Source: Flavobacterium turcicum
GTDB taxonomy: Bacteria > Bacteroidota > Bacteroidia > Flavobacteriales > Flavobacteriaceae
NCBI RefSeq assembly: GCF_011365745.1
Contig: NZ_JAAOBY010000004.1
Coordinates: 65,735 to 129,734 of the forward strand
Length of the DNA stretch: 64,000 bases
Direction: 5' to 3'
The notes beneath the pieces are model-generated. The model was not told the DNA's origin. It worked only from the letters and a program-made list of their open reading frames with translations, and did not search any database. This document shows positions 7,765 through 17,586 of the stretch, one piece after another (within the stretch, counting starts at the first letter, position 1; each line of letters opens with the position of its first letter). The translations under genes were made by a program, and so were the position numbers.

Positions 7765-9159
7765 CTAGAACAAATTTCTTGGGTCTGTCAAAACTCCGGT
7801 AACGGCTGCCGCTGCTGCCATAATCGGACTAGCAAGTAGCGTTCTTGAACCTGGTCCTTGGCGGCCTTCAAAATTTCTATTGGATGTACTTACTGCATAT
7901 TTTCCTGCGGGTACTTTATCGTCGTTCATTGCCAAACAAGCCGAGCATCCCGGTTGACGCAGGACAAATCCAGCTTCGGTTAAAACATCTAAAATCCCTT
8001 CTTCTTTAATTTGAGCTTCAACTACATGCGATCCAGGAACCAACCAAGCAGTAACGTTGTCTGCTTTTTTACGTCCTTTCACAATTTCGGCGAAAGCCCT
8101 AAAATCTTCAATACGGCCATTGGTGCAACTGCCCAAGAAAACAAAGTCAATTGGTTTGCCAATCATCACATCTGCTTCGTCAAAGCCCATGTACGCAAGC
8201 GATTTTTTGTATGTTTCTGCTCCACCTTCTACTTGATTAGCTGTAGGAATTTTTGATGAAATACTGATGCCCATTCCAGGATTAGTTCCATAAGTAATCA
8301 TAGGTTCAATAGCTGCTGCGTCGATATTTAGTTCAGCATCAAAAACGGCGTCAGTATCGGTTTTTAAGGTTTTCCAGTAGGCCACAGCTTTGTCCCAAGC
8401 TTCACCTTTTGGGGTGTATAATCTTCCTTCAAGGAAATCAAATGTCTTTTGGTCGGGCGCAATCATTCCGCCGCGAGCTCCCATTTCGATACTTAAATTA
8501 CAAACTGTCATTCGGCCTTCCATAGACATTTCTTCGAATACATTTCCAGCATATTCTACAAAATAGCCCGTTCCTCCGGAAGTAGTTAATTGCGAAATAA
8601 TGTATAATGCCACATCTTTCGGGCCTACACCTTTGCCAAGAGTGCCATTAACATTGATGCGCATTTTTTTAGGTTTAGGTTGCATGATGCATTGGGTGGC
8701 CAAAACCATTTCAACCTCTGAAGTTCCAATTCCAAAAGCTATAGCTCCAAAAGCACCATGAGTTGAGGTATGCGAGTCGCCACAAACAATAGTAGCTCCA
8801 GGTAAAGTGATTCCGTTTTCAGGACCTACAACATGTACAATTCCGTTTTGTGCGTGTCCTAAACCCCAATGCGAAATTCCGTACTCGGCAGCATTATCTG
8901 CCAAGGCTTTTAATTGATTCGCAGATAAAGCATCTTGTACAGGTAAGTGCTGATTAATTGTTGGAGTATTATGATCAGCGGTTGCAAAGGTACGCTCAGG
9001 ATATAAAACAGGAATGTTTCTTGATTTTAAACCCAAAAAAGCAACAGGGCTCGTTACTTCGTGAATGAAATGACGGTCAATAAAAAACACATCTGGTCCA
9101 TCTTCAATTTTACGTATCACATGGGCGTCCCATACTTTGTCAAATAATGTCTTATTCAT
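7765..9159 (-). CDS. leuC: 3-isopropylmalate dehydratase large subunit
   Basis: An aconitase-family protein of 464 residues starting [15 protein letters not shown]; this start is preferred over one 8 codons upstream because it matches the family N-terminus. The [4Fe-4S] ligands are visible as Cys in FLGSCTNGR and in [11 protein letters not shown], and [13 protein letters not shown] is the substrate region. It is the first gene of the leucine operon, with a TAGTTTTG -7 box about 53 bases upstream of the start codon. Confidence 0.97.
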   Translation of the reverse strand: MNKTLFDKVWDAHVIRKIEDGPDVFFIDRHFIHEVTSPVAFLGLKSRNIPVLYPERTFATADHNTPTINQHLPVQDALSANQLKALADNAAEYGISHWGLGHAQNGIVHVVGPENGITLPGATIVCGDSHTSTHGAFGAIAFGIGTSEVEMVLATQCIMQPKPKKMRINVNGTLGKGVGPKDVALYIISQLTTSGGTGYFVEYAGNVFEEMSMEGRMTVCNLSIEMGARGGMIAPDQKTFDFLEGRLYTPKGEAWDKAVAYWKTLKTDTDAVFDAELNIDAAAIEPMITYGTNPGMGISISSKIPTANQVEGGAETYKKSLAYMGFDEADVMIGKPIDFVFLGSCTNGRIEDFRAFAEIVKGRKKADNVTAWLVPGSHVVEAQIKEEGILDVLTEAGFVLRQPGCSACLAMNDDKVPAGKYAVSTSNRNFEGRQGPGSRTLLASPIMAAAAAVTGVLTDPRNLF

Positions 9160-9211
9160 TTTAAAATTTTTATTTTGCAGCAACTTTGTGCTAGGATGAT
9201 CATTAAAAGGG

Positions 9212-9219
9212 CAAAACTA
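9212..9219 (-). promoter_or_regulatory. Putative -7 promoter box of the leu operon
   Basis: The minus strand reads TAGTTTTG, an exact TAnnTTTG match, followed by a short leader to leuC. No clear -33 element is visible, and no leucine-codon leader peptide or attenuator hairpin was found. Confidence 0.4.
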
Positions 9220-9885
9220 AGTAGCTACTTGCGATTTTAATTGTACCTAATTTGATTTTATACGATGCCCAAATTAAAAACGAAGGTATTGCAGTTGTTG
9301 TTTTGACTTTTTGGCTTTTTGTATGTTCGTGTAGTTCGTAAGTGGATAATTGTTTTTAAATGTCATTCAGTATTTTTTAATTTTTATCAATTTGATATTT
9401 TGGAGGCGGTATAAGATATTTTTTTTGTAAAATCAATATTTTATTGTGCTGAATTTGTTGTTTTTCATAGAGTAGTGAGAGTTGGGTTACTGTTTTAAAT
9501 TTTAATTCTACTGCAGATTTGATTGTGAAATATGCTTGTTTTAGATGTTTCTACGAGTTGCTTTACCATGAAATACTACGACGTTCAAAGTTGAATTTTT
9601 AGGTTTTTTTCTATTTAAATTCACTCTTCATTGCAATTGTAAGAAGTTGTTTTTTTAATAATTTGATTTAGTTATTGTTATTGAAAAGCAATCTGTATTT
9701 GATTTTAAATTGGGTAAAAATCATCTGGTATTGTTGATAACTTCACTATGTTTCTACTTGAAAATCATCTAAATTTGAACTTCCACAATTGTTATGTTTG
9801 ATGCTTTTTAGATATCAGTAAACCAATGTTTTGCGGTGTTTTTTAAATTGCATTTTTACATTTTTAATCTTTGTTACTTTAGCTT
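9220..9885. other. Long AT-rich intergenic region between leuC and dnaE
   Basis: About 670 bases with no convincing gene between the divergent leu operon and dnaE. It is strongly AT rich and poor in open frames. A 30-codon minus-strand frame (9274-9366) is present but has no supporting features. No RNA gene, repeat family or terminator was recognised. It presumably holds the dnaE promoter near its right end, where TTAATCTTTG and TTACTTT stand close to the ATG. Confidence 0.5.
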
Positions 9886-12800
9886 ATGTACTTAATATTC
9901 GATACCGAAACTACAGGATTACCGAAACGCTGGGATGCGCCTATTACTGATTCGGACAACTGGCCTCGTTGCATTCAAATTGCGTGGCAGTTGCATGATG
10001 ATATGGGAAAATTGATCGAGCATCAAGATTATTTGGTACAGCCCGATGGTTTTAATATTCCGTATGATGCCGAGCGTATTCACGGGATATCGACCGAATT
10101 AGCGCAGCAAAACGGAATCCCGCTGGCTGAGGTTCTCGAAAAATTCAATACAGCCTTGGGTAAAACCAAGTTTATTGTCGGTCAGAATTTAGGTTTTGAT
10201 GTCAATATTATGGGGGCAGAGTTTCATCGGTTAGGTGTAGAGTCTACTGTGGCAAGTCTACCCGTTTTAGATACTTGTACAGAGGTGACTGCAAGTTTAC
10301 TCAAACTGCCCGGAGGACGTGGTGGTAAATTCAAATTGCCAACATTAACGGAGTTACACAGTTATTTATTTAACGTGCCTTTTTCTGAAGCGCACAACGC
10401 AACTGCCGATGTGGAGGCAACTACGCGTTGCTTTCTTGAGCTAGTTAGAAAGGAAATTTTCACGAAAGAAGAATTAGATGTTCCAGCGTCATATTTTAAA
10501 GATTTTCAAGCCAAAAATCCAAGAGAAATTCAGCTCATTGGACTCAAGCATATCAATCTTAAGCAAGCTTCGGACGTAATTCGTCAACAATTTGGCGATA
10601 AGCAAGGAGCGGGAAAATCGAAAGGTGAACTTTTAGAAAATAAAAAAGTACTTGCTGAGGCTAAGTTTGCGCATTTGCACAATCATACACAGTTTTCGGT
10701 GCTGCAATCTACAATTGGGATTGGACCGTTGGTTGCTGCAACCGCCAAAAATGGTTTTCCTGCAGTTGCCATGACTGATACAGCGAACATGATGGGAGCG
10801 TTTCATTTTGTGAGCGCTGTGATGAATCATAATAAATCGGCTTCCGCTAAAAATAAGGCGTTGGTGGAGAGCGGCGAGGAGCCAACCGAAACCGAAATGA
10901 AGCCTATCGTGGGTTGCGAGTTTAATATTTGCGATAACCATTTAGATAAAACAAAGAAAGACAATGGCTACCAAGTAGTGCTGTTGGCCAAAAATAAAAA
11001 TGGGTATCATAATTTAGCAAAGATGGCGTCTATAGCCAACATCAACGGATTTTATTATGTACCTCGTATTGACCGCAGTATTGTCGAGCAGTACAAGGAA
11101 GATATTATGGTTTTATCTGGAAATTTATATGGTGAAATTCCGGGTAAAATTTTAAATGTTGGCGAAAACCAAGCCGAAGAGGCCTTGTTATGGTGGAAAG
11201 CGCAGTTTGGTGACGATTTCTATCTTGAGATTATGCGCCACAATCAAGAGGATGAAAACAGGGTCAATAAAACCTTGATAGAATTTGCGCAAAAACACCA
11301 AGTAAAACTCATTGCTACCAACAATACCTATTATTTAAACAAGCAAGATGCCAATGCGCATGATATTTTATTGTGTGTAAAAGATGGCGAAAAGCAAGCT
11401 ACACCAATTGGTCGTGGTCGTGGTTACCGTTATGGTTTGCCAAATCAAGAGTACTATTATAAGTCTGGTGACGAGATGAAGCAACTTTTTGCTGATTTGC
11501 CAGATGCTATTATCAACATCCAAGAAATTGTTGATAAGGTCGAAATTTACTCACTCTATCGAGACGTATTATTGCCTAAGTACGATATTCCGCAAGAATT
11601 TGTTGATCCATTAGATGAACAAGATAATGGCGTACGAGGCGAAAATGCTTATTTGCGTTATCTAACAATGGAGGGAGCGAAAAAACGTTACAACGAAATT
11701 ACACCAGCCATTCAAGAACGATTGGATTTTGAGTTGCTCACGATATCCAATTCAGGTTATCCGGGTTACTTTTTGATTGTTCAAGATTTTATTGCCAAGG
11801 CACGTGAAATGGATGTTTCGGTTGGTCCAGGACGTGGATCGGCAGCAGGGTCAGCGGTGGCTTATTGTTTGAAAATTACCAATATTGACCCCATTAAGTA
11901 CGATTTGCTTTTTGAGCGTTTCTTGAATCCTGACCGTGTATCCATGCCCGATATTGATATCGACTTTGATGACGAAGGTCGTGGTCGAGTTATGGATTAT
12001 GTAATTAAAAAATACGGGTCCAATCAGGTAGCTCAAATTATCACTTATGGTAAAATGGCAACCAAATCGGCCATTCGTGATACCGCACGTGTGCTTGATT
12101 TACCACTGTTTGAGGCGGATAGAATAGCCAAGTTGATTCCGGGGATGATGCCTTCAAAATGGAATTTGGCTCGATTTATTTCAGAGAAGGAAGAGGATGT
12201 CAAAAAAGCATTGCGCTCTGATGAATTTGATAATGTAAAGGAGTTAATCGCCATTGCCAATTCAGATGAATTAGCGGGTGAGACAATTCAGCAAGCTAAG
12301 ATTTTAGAGGGTTCGATGCGAAATACTGGTATTCATGCCTGTGGTGTAATTATTACCCCATCAGACATTACCAATTTTGTACCGGTAACAACTGCGAAAG
12401 ATTCTGATTTGTACGTAACCCAGTTTGATAACTCGGTTGCAGAAAGTGCAGGTTTATTGAAGATGGACTTCTTGGGTTTGAAGACCCTTACACTTATAAA
12501 AGATACGGTGAAGCTGGTGAAATACCGCAATAACATCGATCTTAATCCAGATGAGTTTCCTATTGATGATGTCAAGACCTACGAGTTGTTCCAGCGCGGA
12601 GAAACAGTGGGGATTTTTCAATACGAATCGCCTGGAATGCAAAAATACATGAAGGATTTGAAGCCAACTGTATTTGGTGATTTGATTGCCATGAACGCCT
12701 TGTATCGTCCTGGACCGTTAGAGTATATTCCTTCTTTCGTTCGTCGTAAAAACGGTGAGGAAGAAATTAAATACGATTTGGATGCTTGCGAAGAATACCT

Positions 12801-14430
12801 TGGAGAAACTTACGGAATTACCGTTTACCAAGAGCAGGTGATGCTTTTGTCACAGTCATTAGCTGATTTTACAAAAGGTGAGGCCGATGTACTTCGTAAA
12901 GCAATGGGTAAGAAACAAAAGGACGTTTTGGATAAAATGAAACCGAAATTTGTTGAGCAAGCTGCTGCAAAAGGACATGATGCCAAAATTTTAGAGAAAA
13001 TCTGGAAAGACTGGGAGGCGTTTGCGAGTTATGCCTTTAACAAGTCGCACTCTACTTGTTACGCCTGGATTGCCTACCAAACTGCTTATTTAAAAGCGCA
13101 TTACCCTGCCGAATATATGGCGGCGGTACTTTCTAACAACATGAGCGATATCAAACAAGTATCGTTTTTTATGGAAGAATGTAAGCGTATGGGATTGCGT
13201 GTACTAGGTCCGGATGTTAACGAATCCTTTTATAAATTCACCGTTAACGATGACTATGCTGTACGTTTTGGTATGGGTGCTATTAAAGGTGTGGGTTCTG
13301 GAGCCGTGGCTACCATTGTTGAAAACAGAAAAGATGGCAAATACAAGTCGATTTTTGATTTGACCAAGCGTATTGATTTGCGTGCAGCCAATAAAAAGGC
13401 GCTTGAAAATTTAGCATTAGCTGGTGGATTTGATTCTTTTGAAGGAACAAGCCGTGCGCAATATTTTCACGATGATGGCGACGGAATCACATTTTACGAA
13501 AAAGCCATTCGTTACGGAGCCAAGTTTCAAGAGAACGAAAACAGCTCGCAAGTGAGTTTGTTTGGTGATACCAGCGAAGTGCAAATTGCTGAACCTGTGG
13601 TGCCGCCTTGCGAGGATTGGAGTACGATGGAAAAATTGTCTCGCGAAAAGGAAGTGGTTGGGATTTATATTTCAGGACATCCGCTAGACGATTTTAGATA
13701 TGAAATGAAATATTTCTGCAACGCCAAATTAGAGGCCTTGCGCAGTATGGAACAATATGTGGGTAAAAATTTAACTTTTGCTGGTATTGTAACTAATTTC
13801 CAAAGGCGCACGGCTAAAAACGGTAAAGACTGGGCCATTTTTACTTTAGAAGGTTTCGACGAAAGTTTCGAATTTAAAATATTTGGCGAGGAGTATCTCA
13901 AATTTTACCATTTCTTATACAACAACCAATTTGTGTTTTTGAAAATCTTAATTAAAGAAGGTTGGGTGAATCAAGATACGGGTAAAAAGAGCGAGCCTCG
14001 AATGCAATTTGTTGAGGTAAAACAACTGCAAGATGTACTGGCTACATTTGCTAAAAAACTAATATTATATCTGAATATTAAAGACATACAAACAGAAGTG
14101 ATTCATAATTTGAGTCGGCTTTTTCTAGAAAATAAAGGAGACAATACCGTCAGCTTTGAAGTAATGGAAATAGAAAAAACCAAACGTTTAGTTGCCGTAG
14201 CGCCAATTACTATCGAGGCGGATGATGAGTCGTTTGTTGACGAACAAGAAGATAGTGACGACTCTGGTCCAGATGGATTAGCCTCAACTGCTGCTGCAAA
14301 AATGGAAGAGATTGAAGAGGTTAAGGTGGTGACTAAACTGAGCATGCCAAGTAGGAAATTAAAAATCAAGATTTCTCATGAGTTGTTAGTTGAATTAGAA
14401 AAAATGCAGATAAATTTCAAACTGAATTAG
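9886..14430 (+). CDS. dnaE: DNA polymerase III alpha subunit fused to a DnaQ-like proofreading exonuclease
   Basis: A 1514-residue replicative polymerase. Residues 1-190 are a DEDDh 3'-5' exonuclease: FDTETTGLP carries the first Asp and Glu (D6, E8), and HNATADVEAT carries the last His/Asp pair. From about residue 258 comes the PHP domain (FAHLHNHTQFSVL), whose histidines look intact. The polymerase active site PDIDIDFDDEGRGR follows, with catalytic Asp691 and Asp693 inferred from the E. coli DnaE alignment. The C-terminal third has the helix-hairpin region and an OB-fold (LTFAGIVTNFQRR). Proofreading is thus encoded in cis. This fusion recurs in Flavobacteria, so it is lineage typical. The gene is monocistronic. 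Confidence 0.97.
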   Translation: MYLIFDTETTGLPKRWDAPITDSDNWPRCIQIAWQLHDDMGKLIEHQDYLVQPDGFNIPYDAERIHGISTELAQQNGIPLAEVLEKFNTALGKTKFIVGQNLGFDVNIMGAEFHRLGVESTVASLPVLDTCTEVTASLLKLPGGRGGKFKLPTLTELHSYLFNVPFSEAHNATADVEATTRCFLELVRKEIFTKEELDVPASYFKDFQAKNPREIQLIGLKHINLKQASDVIRQQFGDKQGAGKSKGELLENKKVLAEAKFAHLHNHTQFSVLQSTIGIGPLVAATAKNGFPAVAMTDTANMMGAFHFVSAVMNHNKSASAKNKALVESGEEPTETEMKPIVGCEFNICDNHLDKTKKDNGYQVVLLAKNKNGYHNLAKMASIANINGFYYVPRIDRSIVEQYKEDIMVLSGNLYGEIPGKILNVGENQAEEALLWWKAQFGDDFYLEIMRHNQEDENRVNKTLIEFAQKHQVKLIATNNTYYLNKQDANAHDILLCVKDGEKQATPIGRGRGYRYGLPNQEYYYKSGDEMKQLFADLPDAIINIQEIVDKVEIYSLYRDVLLPKYDIPQEFVDPLDEQDNGVRGENAYLRYLTMEGAKKRYNEITPAIQERLDFELLTISNSGYPGYFLIVQDFIAKAREMDVSVGPGRGSAAGSAVAYCLKITNIDPIKYDLLFERFLNPDRVSMPDIDIDFDDEGRGRVMDYVIKKYGSNQVAQIITYGKMATKSAIRDTARVLDLPLFEADRIAKLIPGMMPSKWNLARFISEKEEDVKKALRSDEFDNVKELIAIANSDELAGETIQQAKILEGSMRNTGIHACGVIITPSDITNFVPVTTAKDSDLYVTQFDNSVAESAGLLKMDFLGLKTLTLIKDTVKLVKYRNNIDLNPDEFPIDDVKTYELFQRGETVGIFQYESPGMQKYMKDLKPTVFGDLIAMNALYRPGPLEYIPSFVRRKNGEEEIKYDLDACEEYLGETYGITVYQEQVMLLSQSLADFTKGEADVLRKAMGKKQKDVLDKMKPKFVEQAAAKGHDAKILEKIWKDWEAFASYAFNKSHSTCYAWIAYQTAYLKAHYPAEYMAAVLSNNMSDIKQVSFFMEECKRMGLRVLGPDVNESFYKFTVNDDYAVRFGMGAIKGVGSGAVATIVENRKDGKYKSIFDLTKRIDLRAANKKALENLALAGGFDSFEGTSRAQYFHDDGDGITFYEKAIRYGAKFQENENSSQVSLFGDTSEVQIAEPVVPPCEDWSTMEKLSREKEVVGIYISGHPLDDFRYEMKYFCNAKLEALRSMEQYVGKNLTFAGIVTNFQRRTAKNGKDWAIFTLEGFDESFEFKIFGEEYLKFYHFLYNNQFVFLKILIKEGWVNQDTGKKSEPRMQFVEVKQLQDVLATFAKKLILYLNIKDIQTEVIHNLSRLFLENKGDNTVSFEVMEIEKTKRLVAVAPITIEADDESFVDEQEDSDDSGPDGLASTAAAKMEEIEEVKVVTKLSMPSRKLKIKISHELLVELEKMQINFKLN

Positions 14431-14637
14431 TCAATCGTTGTTCAAATTGGCATTCTTGTTCTTAGTAATTTATTGGTTTGTACAATTCAAAATTATTGAA
14501 AAAAATCTCATTTTTAGTTATGTGCTAATACCTTGATTGTTAGATATTATGTAATTCGGTTATCGTTTTGAGGCATTTTTATGTATTATTTTTATCTTTT
14601 ATGGCGTATTTTTGCTTTTACGTTAATAAGAGATATT

Positions 14638-15549
14638 ATGAAAAAGAAGTTATTTTTAGTTGGTTTTATGTTGAGTTCGATGCTAATTATCGGGCAATCA
14701 AAACAAAATGGGAGTTGGTATTTAAAAGCAGGCGGTTCGTATTTTATGCAAACTGCGGCAACAGAATTTCCTACTGTGGGTGGTAATGCAGCCTTAAATA
14801 AAACCTACGTAGGAGGTAAGTTAGTAGCAGAAGAAAGCATAACTGGGTCTTTTGGTGAGGGTTTTAGATCAGGTGTCACATTAGGGCGTCGCTTTAATGC
14901 TCGTGTTGGTTTTGAACTTGGTTTGAATTATTATTCAAGTACTGATAAAACCATGGCTCAAACTACTACCGATCAAATTTTTATGTCTGGAGGTAGGCCG
15001 ATATTCAATTTTAAATCGGTGGGACAAATTTCCGCATTTGATTTGGCGCCAGCTTTGGTGTTGTTTCTAGGAGAATCGAAAGGTTTTGAACCCTATTCAA
15101 AAGTGGGATTGTTACTTCCTATTCATGGAGATTTAGAGATTACGACTAATGCCATTGCTCCAACAGGCGTTGCAAGTCCAGCCACTGTGGCGGTGAAAAG
15201 TGTTGATCGTATCAAGCAAAATCCTACAGTAGGTTTTATGGCTAGTTTAGGAACTACTTACGCTTTGGGAAATAAACTTGCTGTTTTTGCGGAGTTAGAA
15301 TACCGCAACTTTACAGTTCATGGTAAATCAAAGGAGACGATTGTGTACGAAAGAAATGGTCAAAACGCTCTATCAACAAGAACAAACGCTCAAATTAATA
15401 CCAATTATGTAGATCGTTTGAATGTAAATTCAAACAATGCGGCAACAAATCCTAATGGTTTAGACGCAAGCAAGCCAATGGATGAGTTGAGCTCTTATGT
15501 AGGGATCAGTGGTTTAGGTTTGACTTTAGGTTTGAAATACAGTATGTAG
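14638..15549 (+). CDS. Outer-membrane beta-barrel protein
   Basis: 303 residues from the start MKKKLFLVGFMLSSMLIIGQSKQ, which gives a clean signal peptide cleaved near residue 20; a start 19 codons upstream would spoil the signal. The mature protein has alternating amphipathic strands such as GVTLGRRFNARVGFELGLNYYSS and KLAVFAELEYRNF, and ends GLGLTLGLKYSM with the hydrophobic-alternating C-terminus of outer-membrane barrels. It belongs broadly to the OmpA/OmpW-like eight-strand barrel class; its ligand or role is unknown. It is monocistronic and followed by a terminator. Confidence 0.8.
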   Translation: MKKKLFLVGFMLSSMLIIGQSKQNGSWYLKAGGSYFMQTAATEFPTVGGNAALNKTYVGGKLVAEESITGSFGEGFRSGVTLGRRFNARVGFELGLNYYSSTDKTMAQTTTDQIFMSGGRPIFNFKSVGQISAFDLAPALVLFLGESKGFEPYSKVGLLLPIHGDLEITTNAIAPTGVASPATVAVKSVDRIKQNPTVGFMASLGTTYALGNKLAVFAELEYRNFTVHGKSKETIVYERNGQNALSTRTNAQINTNYVDRLNVNSNNAATNPNGLDASKPMDELSSYVGISGLGLTLGLKYSM

Positions 15550-15564
15550 TTCCATCATAATTAA

Positions 15565-15602
15565 AATACCAAGGGATGTCATTGTTTGGTATCCCTTTTT
15601 TT
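15565..15602 (+). terminator. Intrinsic terminator after the beta-barrel gene
   Basis: AAGGGAT pairs with ATCCCTT, and an alternative ATACCAA pairs with TTGGTAT, followed by a T-run about 15-50 bases after the stop codon. Confidence 0.75.
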
Positions 15603-15633
15603 ATGCTGGATAAGTGCTACTGAAATCGACACA

Positions 15634-15721
15634 CCTAGCCCTGATGGCAGCGGCATCCTTTTGGGTTCCCGCAGGAACGAAGGGAATCCAAAAGATAAAG
15701 CGTACAGCAGGAAATAGCTTC
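15634..15721 (+). repeat. Structured intergenic repeat, copy 1
   Basis: The 5' flank contains GATGGCAGCGGCATCC, followed by a hairpin (CTTTTGG and TTCCC arms pairing with GGGAA and CCAAAAG), then the 3' flank GATAAAGCGTACAGCAGGA. The flanks recur at 40358-40462 and 47531-47671, and more degenerately at 19308-19434, while the hairpin arms differ. This copy lies between the beta-barrel gene terminator and the trxA promoter. Confidence 0.75.
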
Positions 15722-15824
15722 AAAAAAATTAAGCTAAAAAGAAATACTTTTGGCATATAGGCGTTGATAATGGATTAATAGGGAAAACTAATTTGCGAAT
15801 AGTGGTTGATTTGTTTTTAATTTC

Positions 15825-15832
15825 TAAATTTG
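15825..15832 (+). promoter_or_regulatory. -7 promoter box of trxA
   Basis: TAAATTTG matches the TAnnTTTG consensus exactly; a TTGATTTG lies about 15-20 bases upstream as a possible -33 region. The ATG is 50 bases downstream. Confidence 0.5.
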
Positions 15833-15882
15833 TAATCTAGTTTGAATGATAAAATTTCAAATGATAACTTAAAATATATATT

Positions 15883-16200
15883 ATGGCATTAGCAATAACA
15901 GATGCTACTTTTGAAGAGGTAGTTTTGAAGTCAGACAAACCAGTTATGGTTGATTTTTGGGCAGCATGGTGCGGACCTTGTAGAATGGTAGGTCCAATCA
16001 TTGACGAGCTTAGTAATGAATATGAAGGAAAAGTAGTAGTAGGAAAAGTAGATGTTGATGCAAATCAAGAATTTGCTGCAAAATACGGAGTGAGAAACAT
16101 TCCAACTGTTCTTGTTTTTCATAACGGAGAAGTAGTAGGAAAGCAAGTAGGAGTAGCTCCTAAGCAAACTTACGCTGATAGTTTAGACGCATTGTTGTAA
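15883..16200 (+). CDS. trxA: Thioredoxin
   Basis: A 105-residue thioredoxin with the redox motif WCGPC (Cys30, Cys33) inside VMVDFWAAWCGPCRM, the conserved cis-proline segment RNIPTVLVF, and a normal fold length. It reduces disulfides of cytoplasmic enzymes using thioredoxin reductase. There is no signal peptide, so it is cytoplasmic. It has its own promoter and a strong terminator, so it is monocistronic. The gene-symbol choice assumes it is the main housekeeping thioredoxin. Confidence 0.95.
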   Translation: MALAITDATFEEVVLKSDKPVMVDFWAAWCGPCRMVGPIIDELSNEYEGKVVVGKVDVDANQEFAAKYGVRNIPTVLVFHNGEVVGKQVGVAPKQTYADSLDALL

Positions 16201-16241
16201 TCTATAGATTATAATTAAAATAGAGCCAATTGCGGTTCATT

Positions 16242-16273
16242 AAAAAGGTTTGACGCAAGTCAAGCCTTTTTTT
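16242..16273 (+). terminator. Intrinsic terminator of trxA
   Basis: AAAGGTTTGAC pairs with GTCAAGCCTTT around a GCAA loop (one mismatch-like wobble), followed by a T-run. Confidence 0.85.
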
Positions 16274-16354
16274 GTTTAAGCTGAATTGATTTTAGGCACT
16301 TGATTAAGTTTTGCTTGGGTACTTTTTTAATTTTTAAATCTTTCAATCTTTTAA

Positions 16355-16362
16355 TATATTTG
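16355..16362 (+). promoter_or_regulatory. -7 promoter box abutting the DUF58 gene start
   Basis: TATATTTG matches TAnnTTTG exactly but ends only four bases before the first ATG (16367). If used, transcription would begin at or near the start codon, giving a leaderless mRNA, possibly from the second ATG at 16373. Confidence 0.4.
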
Positions 16363-16366
16363 GTAG

Positions 16367-17305
16367 ATGAAGATGGAATCACAAATAGAACAAATAGCTC
16401 GTTTTCAGCATCTGGAATTGTTAGCGAATCAAGTCGTAGAAGGTTTTATATCCGGAATGCACAAGAGTCCGTTTCATGGCTTTTCGGCTGAATTTGCTGA
16501 GCATAAAGTGTATAATGCTGGCGAAAGTACCAAACATATCGATTGGAAGCTGTATGCCAAAACCGATCGCTTGTACACCAAAAGGTATGAAGAGGAAACC
16601 AATTTGCGGTGTCATATTGTTATTGATAATTCGTCGTCAATGCATTATCCTAATTTGCGTAGCGATCAAAATTTTTACGAGAATAAGATTGGTTTTTCAG
16701 TCTTGGCATCGGCTGTATTGATGAATTTGCTCAAAAAGCAGCGTGATGCTGTGGGATTGAGTGTTTTCTCGGATACGTACGAGTATTATGCGCCTGAAAA
16801 AGGAAGCGATCGCCACCACAGAATGATTTTGAGTACACTCGAAGGATTGTTGACAAAGCCAATGACTCAAAAGAAAACCGATACGGTCACCTACTTGCAT
16901 CAGATAGCCGAAAAGATGCACCGTCGCTCGATGATTGTTTTGTTTACTGATATGTTTCAGTCAGGACCTAATTCGGTAGATGAGGAGGCTTTATTCAATG
17001 CGTTGCAACATTTAAAACACAACAAGCACAAAGTTGTTGTTTTTCATGTAATAGATGCTAAAACGGAGTTGAATTTTGATTTTGATAACGGACCACGACA
17101 ATTTATTGATGTAGAAACAGGTGAAGAAGTAGTGCTTTTTGCAGATAATGTAAAAGAAGAATACGAAAAACAAATGCAATTGTACTTTAAAAAGATAGCA
17201 TTGACCTGCTCGCAGAACAGAATTAAGTATGTTCCGGTACGTGTTGATGAAAATTTTGAAAAAATAATGACTACTTATTTAGTTGAAAAACAAAACTTTG
17301 GCTAA
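16367..17305 (+). CDS. DUF58 domain protein (von Willebrand-like)
   Basis: 312 residues with the DUF58 signature YNAGESTKHIDWKLYAKTDRLYTKRYEEE near residues 55-85, followed by a vWA-like core beginning HIVIDNSSSMHYP, where the DxSxS metal-site motif is present. DUF58 proteins usually act with MoxR AAA+ ATPases in cofactor insertion or envelope maturation. Here no moxR neighbour is present and it stands alone after trxA. There is no signal peptide or membrane segment. The second ATG (16373) is an equally good start. The biochemical role is not established for this branch. Confidence 0.85.
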   Translation: MKMESQIEQIARFQHLELLANQVVEGFISGMHKSPFHGFSAEFAEHKVYNAGESTKHIDWKLYAKTDRLYTKRYEEETNLRCHIVIDNSSSMHYPNLRSDQNFYENKIGFSVLASAVLMNLLKKQRDAVGLSVFSDTYEYYAPEKGSDRHHRMILSTLEGLLTKPMTQKKTDTVTYLHQIAEKMHRRSMIVLFTDMFQSGPNSVDEEALFNALQHLKHNKHKVVVFHVIDAKTELNFDFDNGPRQFIDVETGEEVVLFADNVKEEYEKQMQLYFKKIALTCSQNRIKYVPVRVDENFEKIMTTYLVEKQNFG

Positions 17306-17343
17306 AAGTGTATATTTTTTTTGATTTTTTTTACCAAAAACGC

Positions 17344-17373
17344 TTGTGTAAACGGAAATCTGTTGTATCTTTG
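17344..17373 (+). promoter_or_regulatory. Promoter of the first tRNA-Asp gene
   Basis: TTGTG at 17344-17348 as a -33 element, about 17 bases, then TATCTTTG at 17366-17373, identical to the tRNA-Leu -7 box. The tRNA begins 18 bases later. Confidence 0.65.
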
Positions 17374-17391
17374 CCACCGCAATAACGCAGA

Positions 17392-17465
17392 GGTTTGGTA
17401 GTTCAGTTGGTTAGAATACATGCCTGTCACGCATGGGGTCGCGGGTTCGAGTCCCGTCCAGACCG
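17392..17465 (+). tRNA. tRNA-Asp (GTC), copy 1
   Basis: A 74-nt cloverleaf without encoded CCA. The acceptor arms GGTTTGG and CCAGACC pair with one G-T wobble and the discriminator base is G, as expected for Asp. The anticodon loop CTGTCAC in the stem GCATGC/GCATG gives anticodon GTC. The T-arm shows GGGTTCGAGTCCC. It is identical in all 74 positions to the second copy 307 bases downstream. Confidence 0.97.
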
Positions 17466-17475
17466 CAATATTGGG

Positions 17476-17505
17476 AAAAGCCTTTCGTAACAGAAAGGCT
17501 TTTTT
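17476..17505 (+). terminator. Terminator after tRNA-Asp copy 1
   Basis: AAAAGCCTTTC and GAAAGGCTTTT form a perfect stem around GTAACA and are followed by a T-run, 10 bases after the tRNA. Confidence 0.85.
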
Positions 17506-17541
17506 GCCCCTTTAAGGTTTTTAACGTTAGTTGTGTTGTTT

Positions 17542-17564
17542 GCTACGAATTTGTAACTCGTAGC
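17542..17564. repeat. Small palindrome, REP-like
   Basis: GCTACGA and TCGTAGC form a 7-bp stem. The motif GTT-GCTACGAATT also occurs in inverted orientation around 47395-47412, suggesting a dispersed short element. Too short to assign to a family. Confidence 0.35.
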
Positions 17565-17586
17565 GGGTTTAGTAGTTAGACCAATG

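Noticed and set aside
9274..9366. A 30-codon minus-strand frame upstream of leuC as a leader peptide
   Set aside because: It has only three leucine codons, none clustered, no terminator/antiterminator pair follows, and it ends more than 100 bases before leuC and upstream of the better promoter box at 9212-9219.
9220..9885. A structured RNA or riboswitch in the leuC-dnaE spacer
   Set aside because: No stable hairpins or known motif could be found by eye; the region is simply AT rich.
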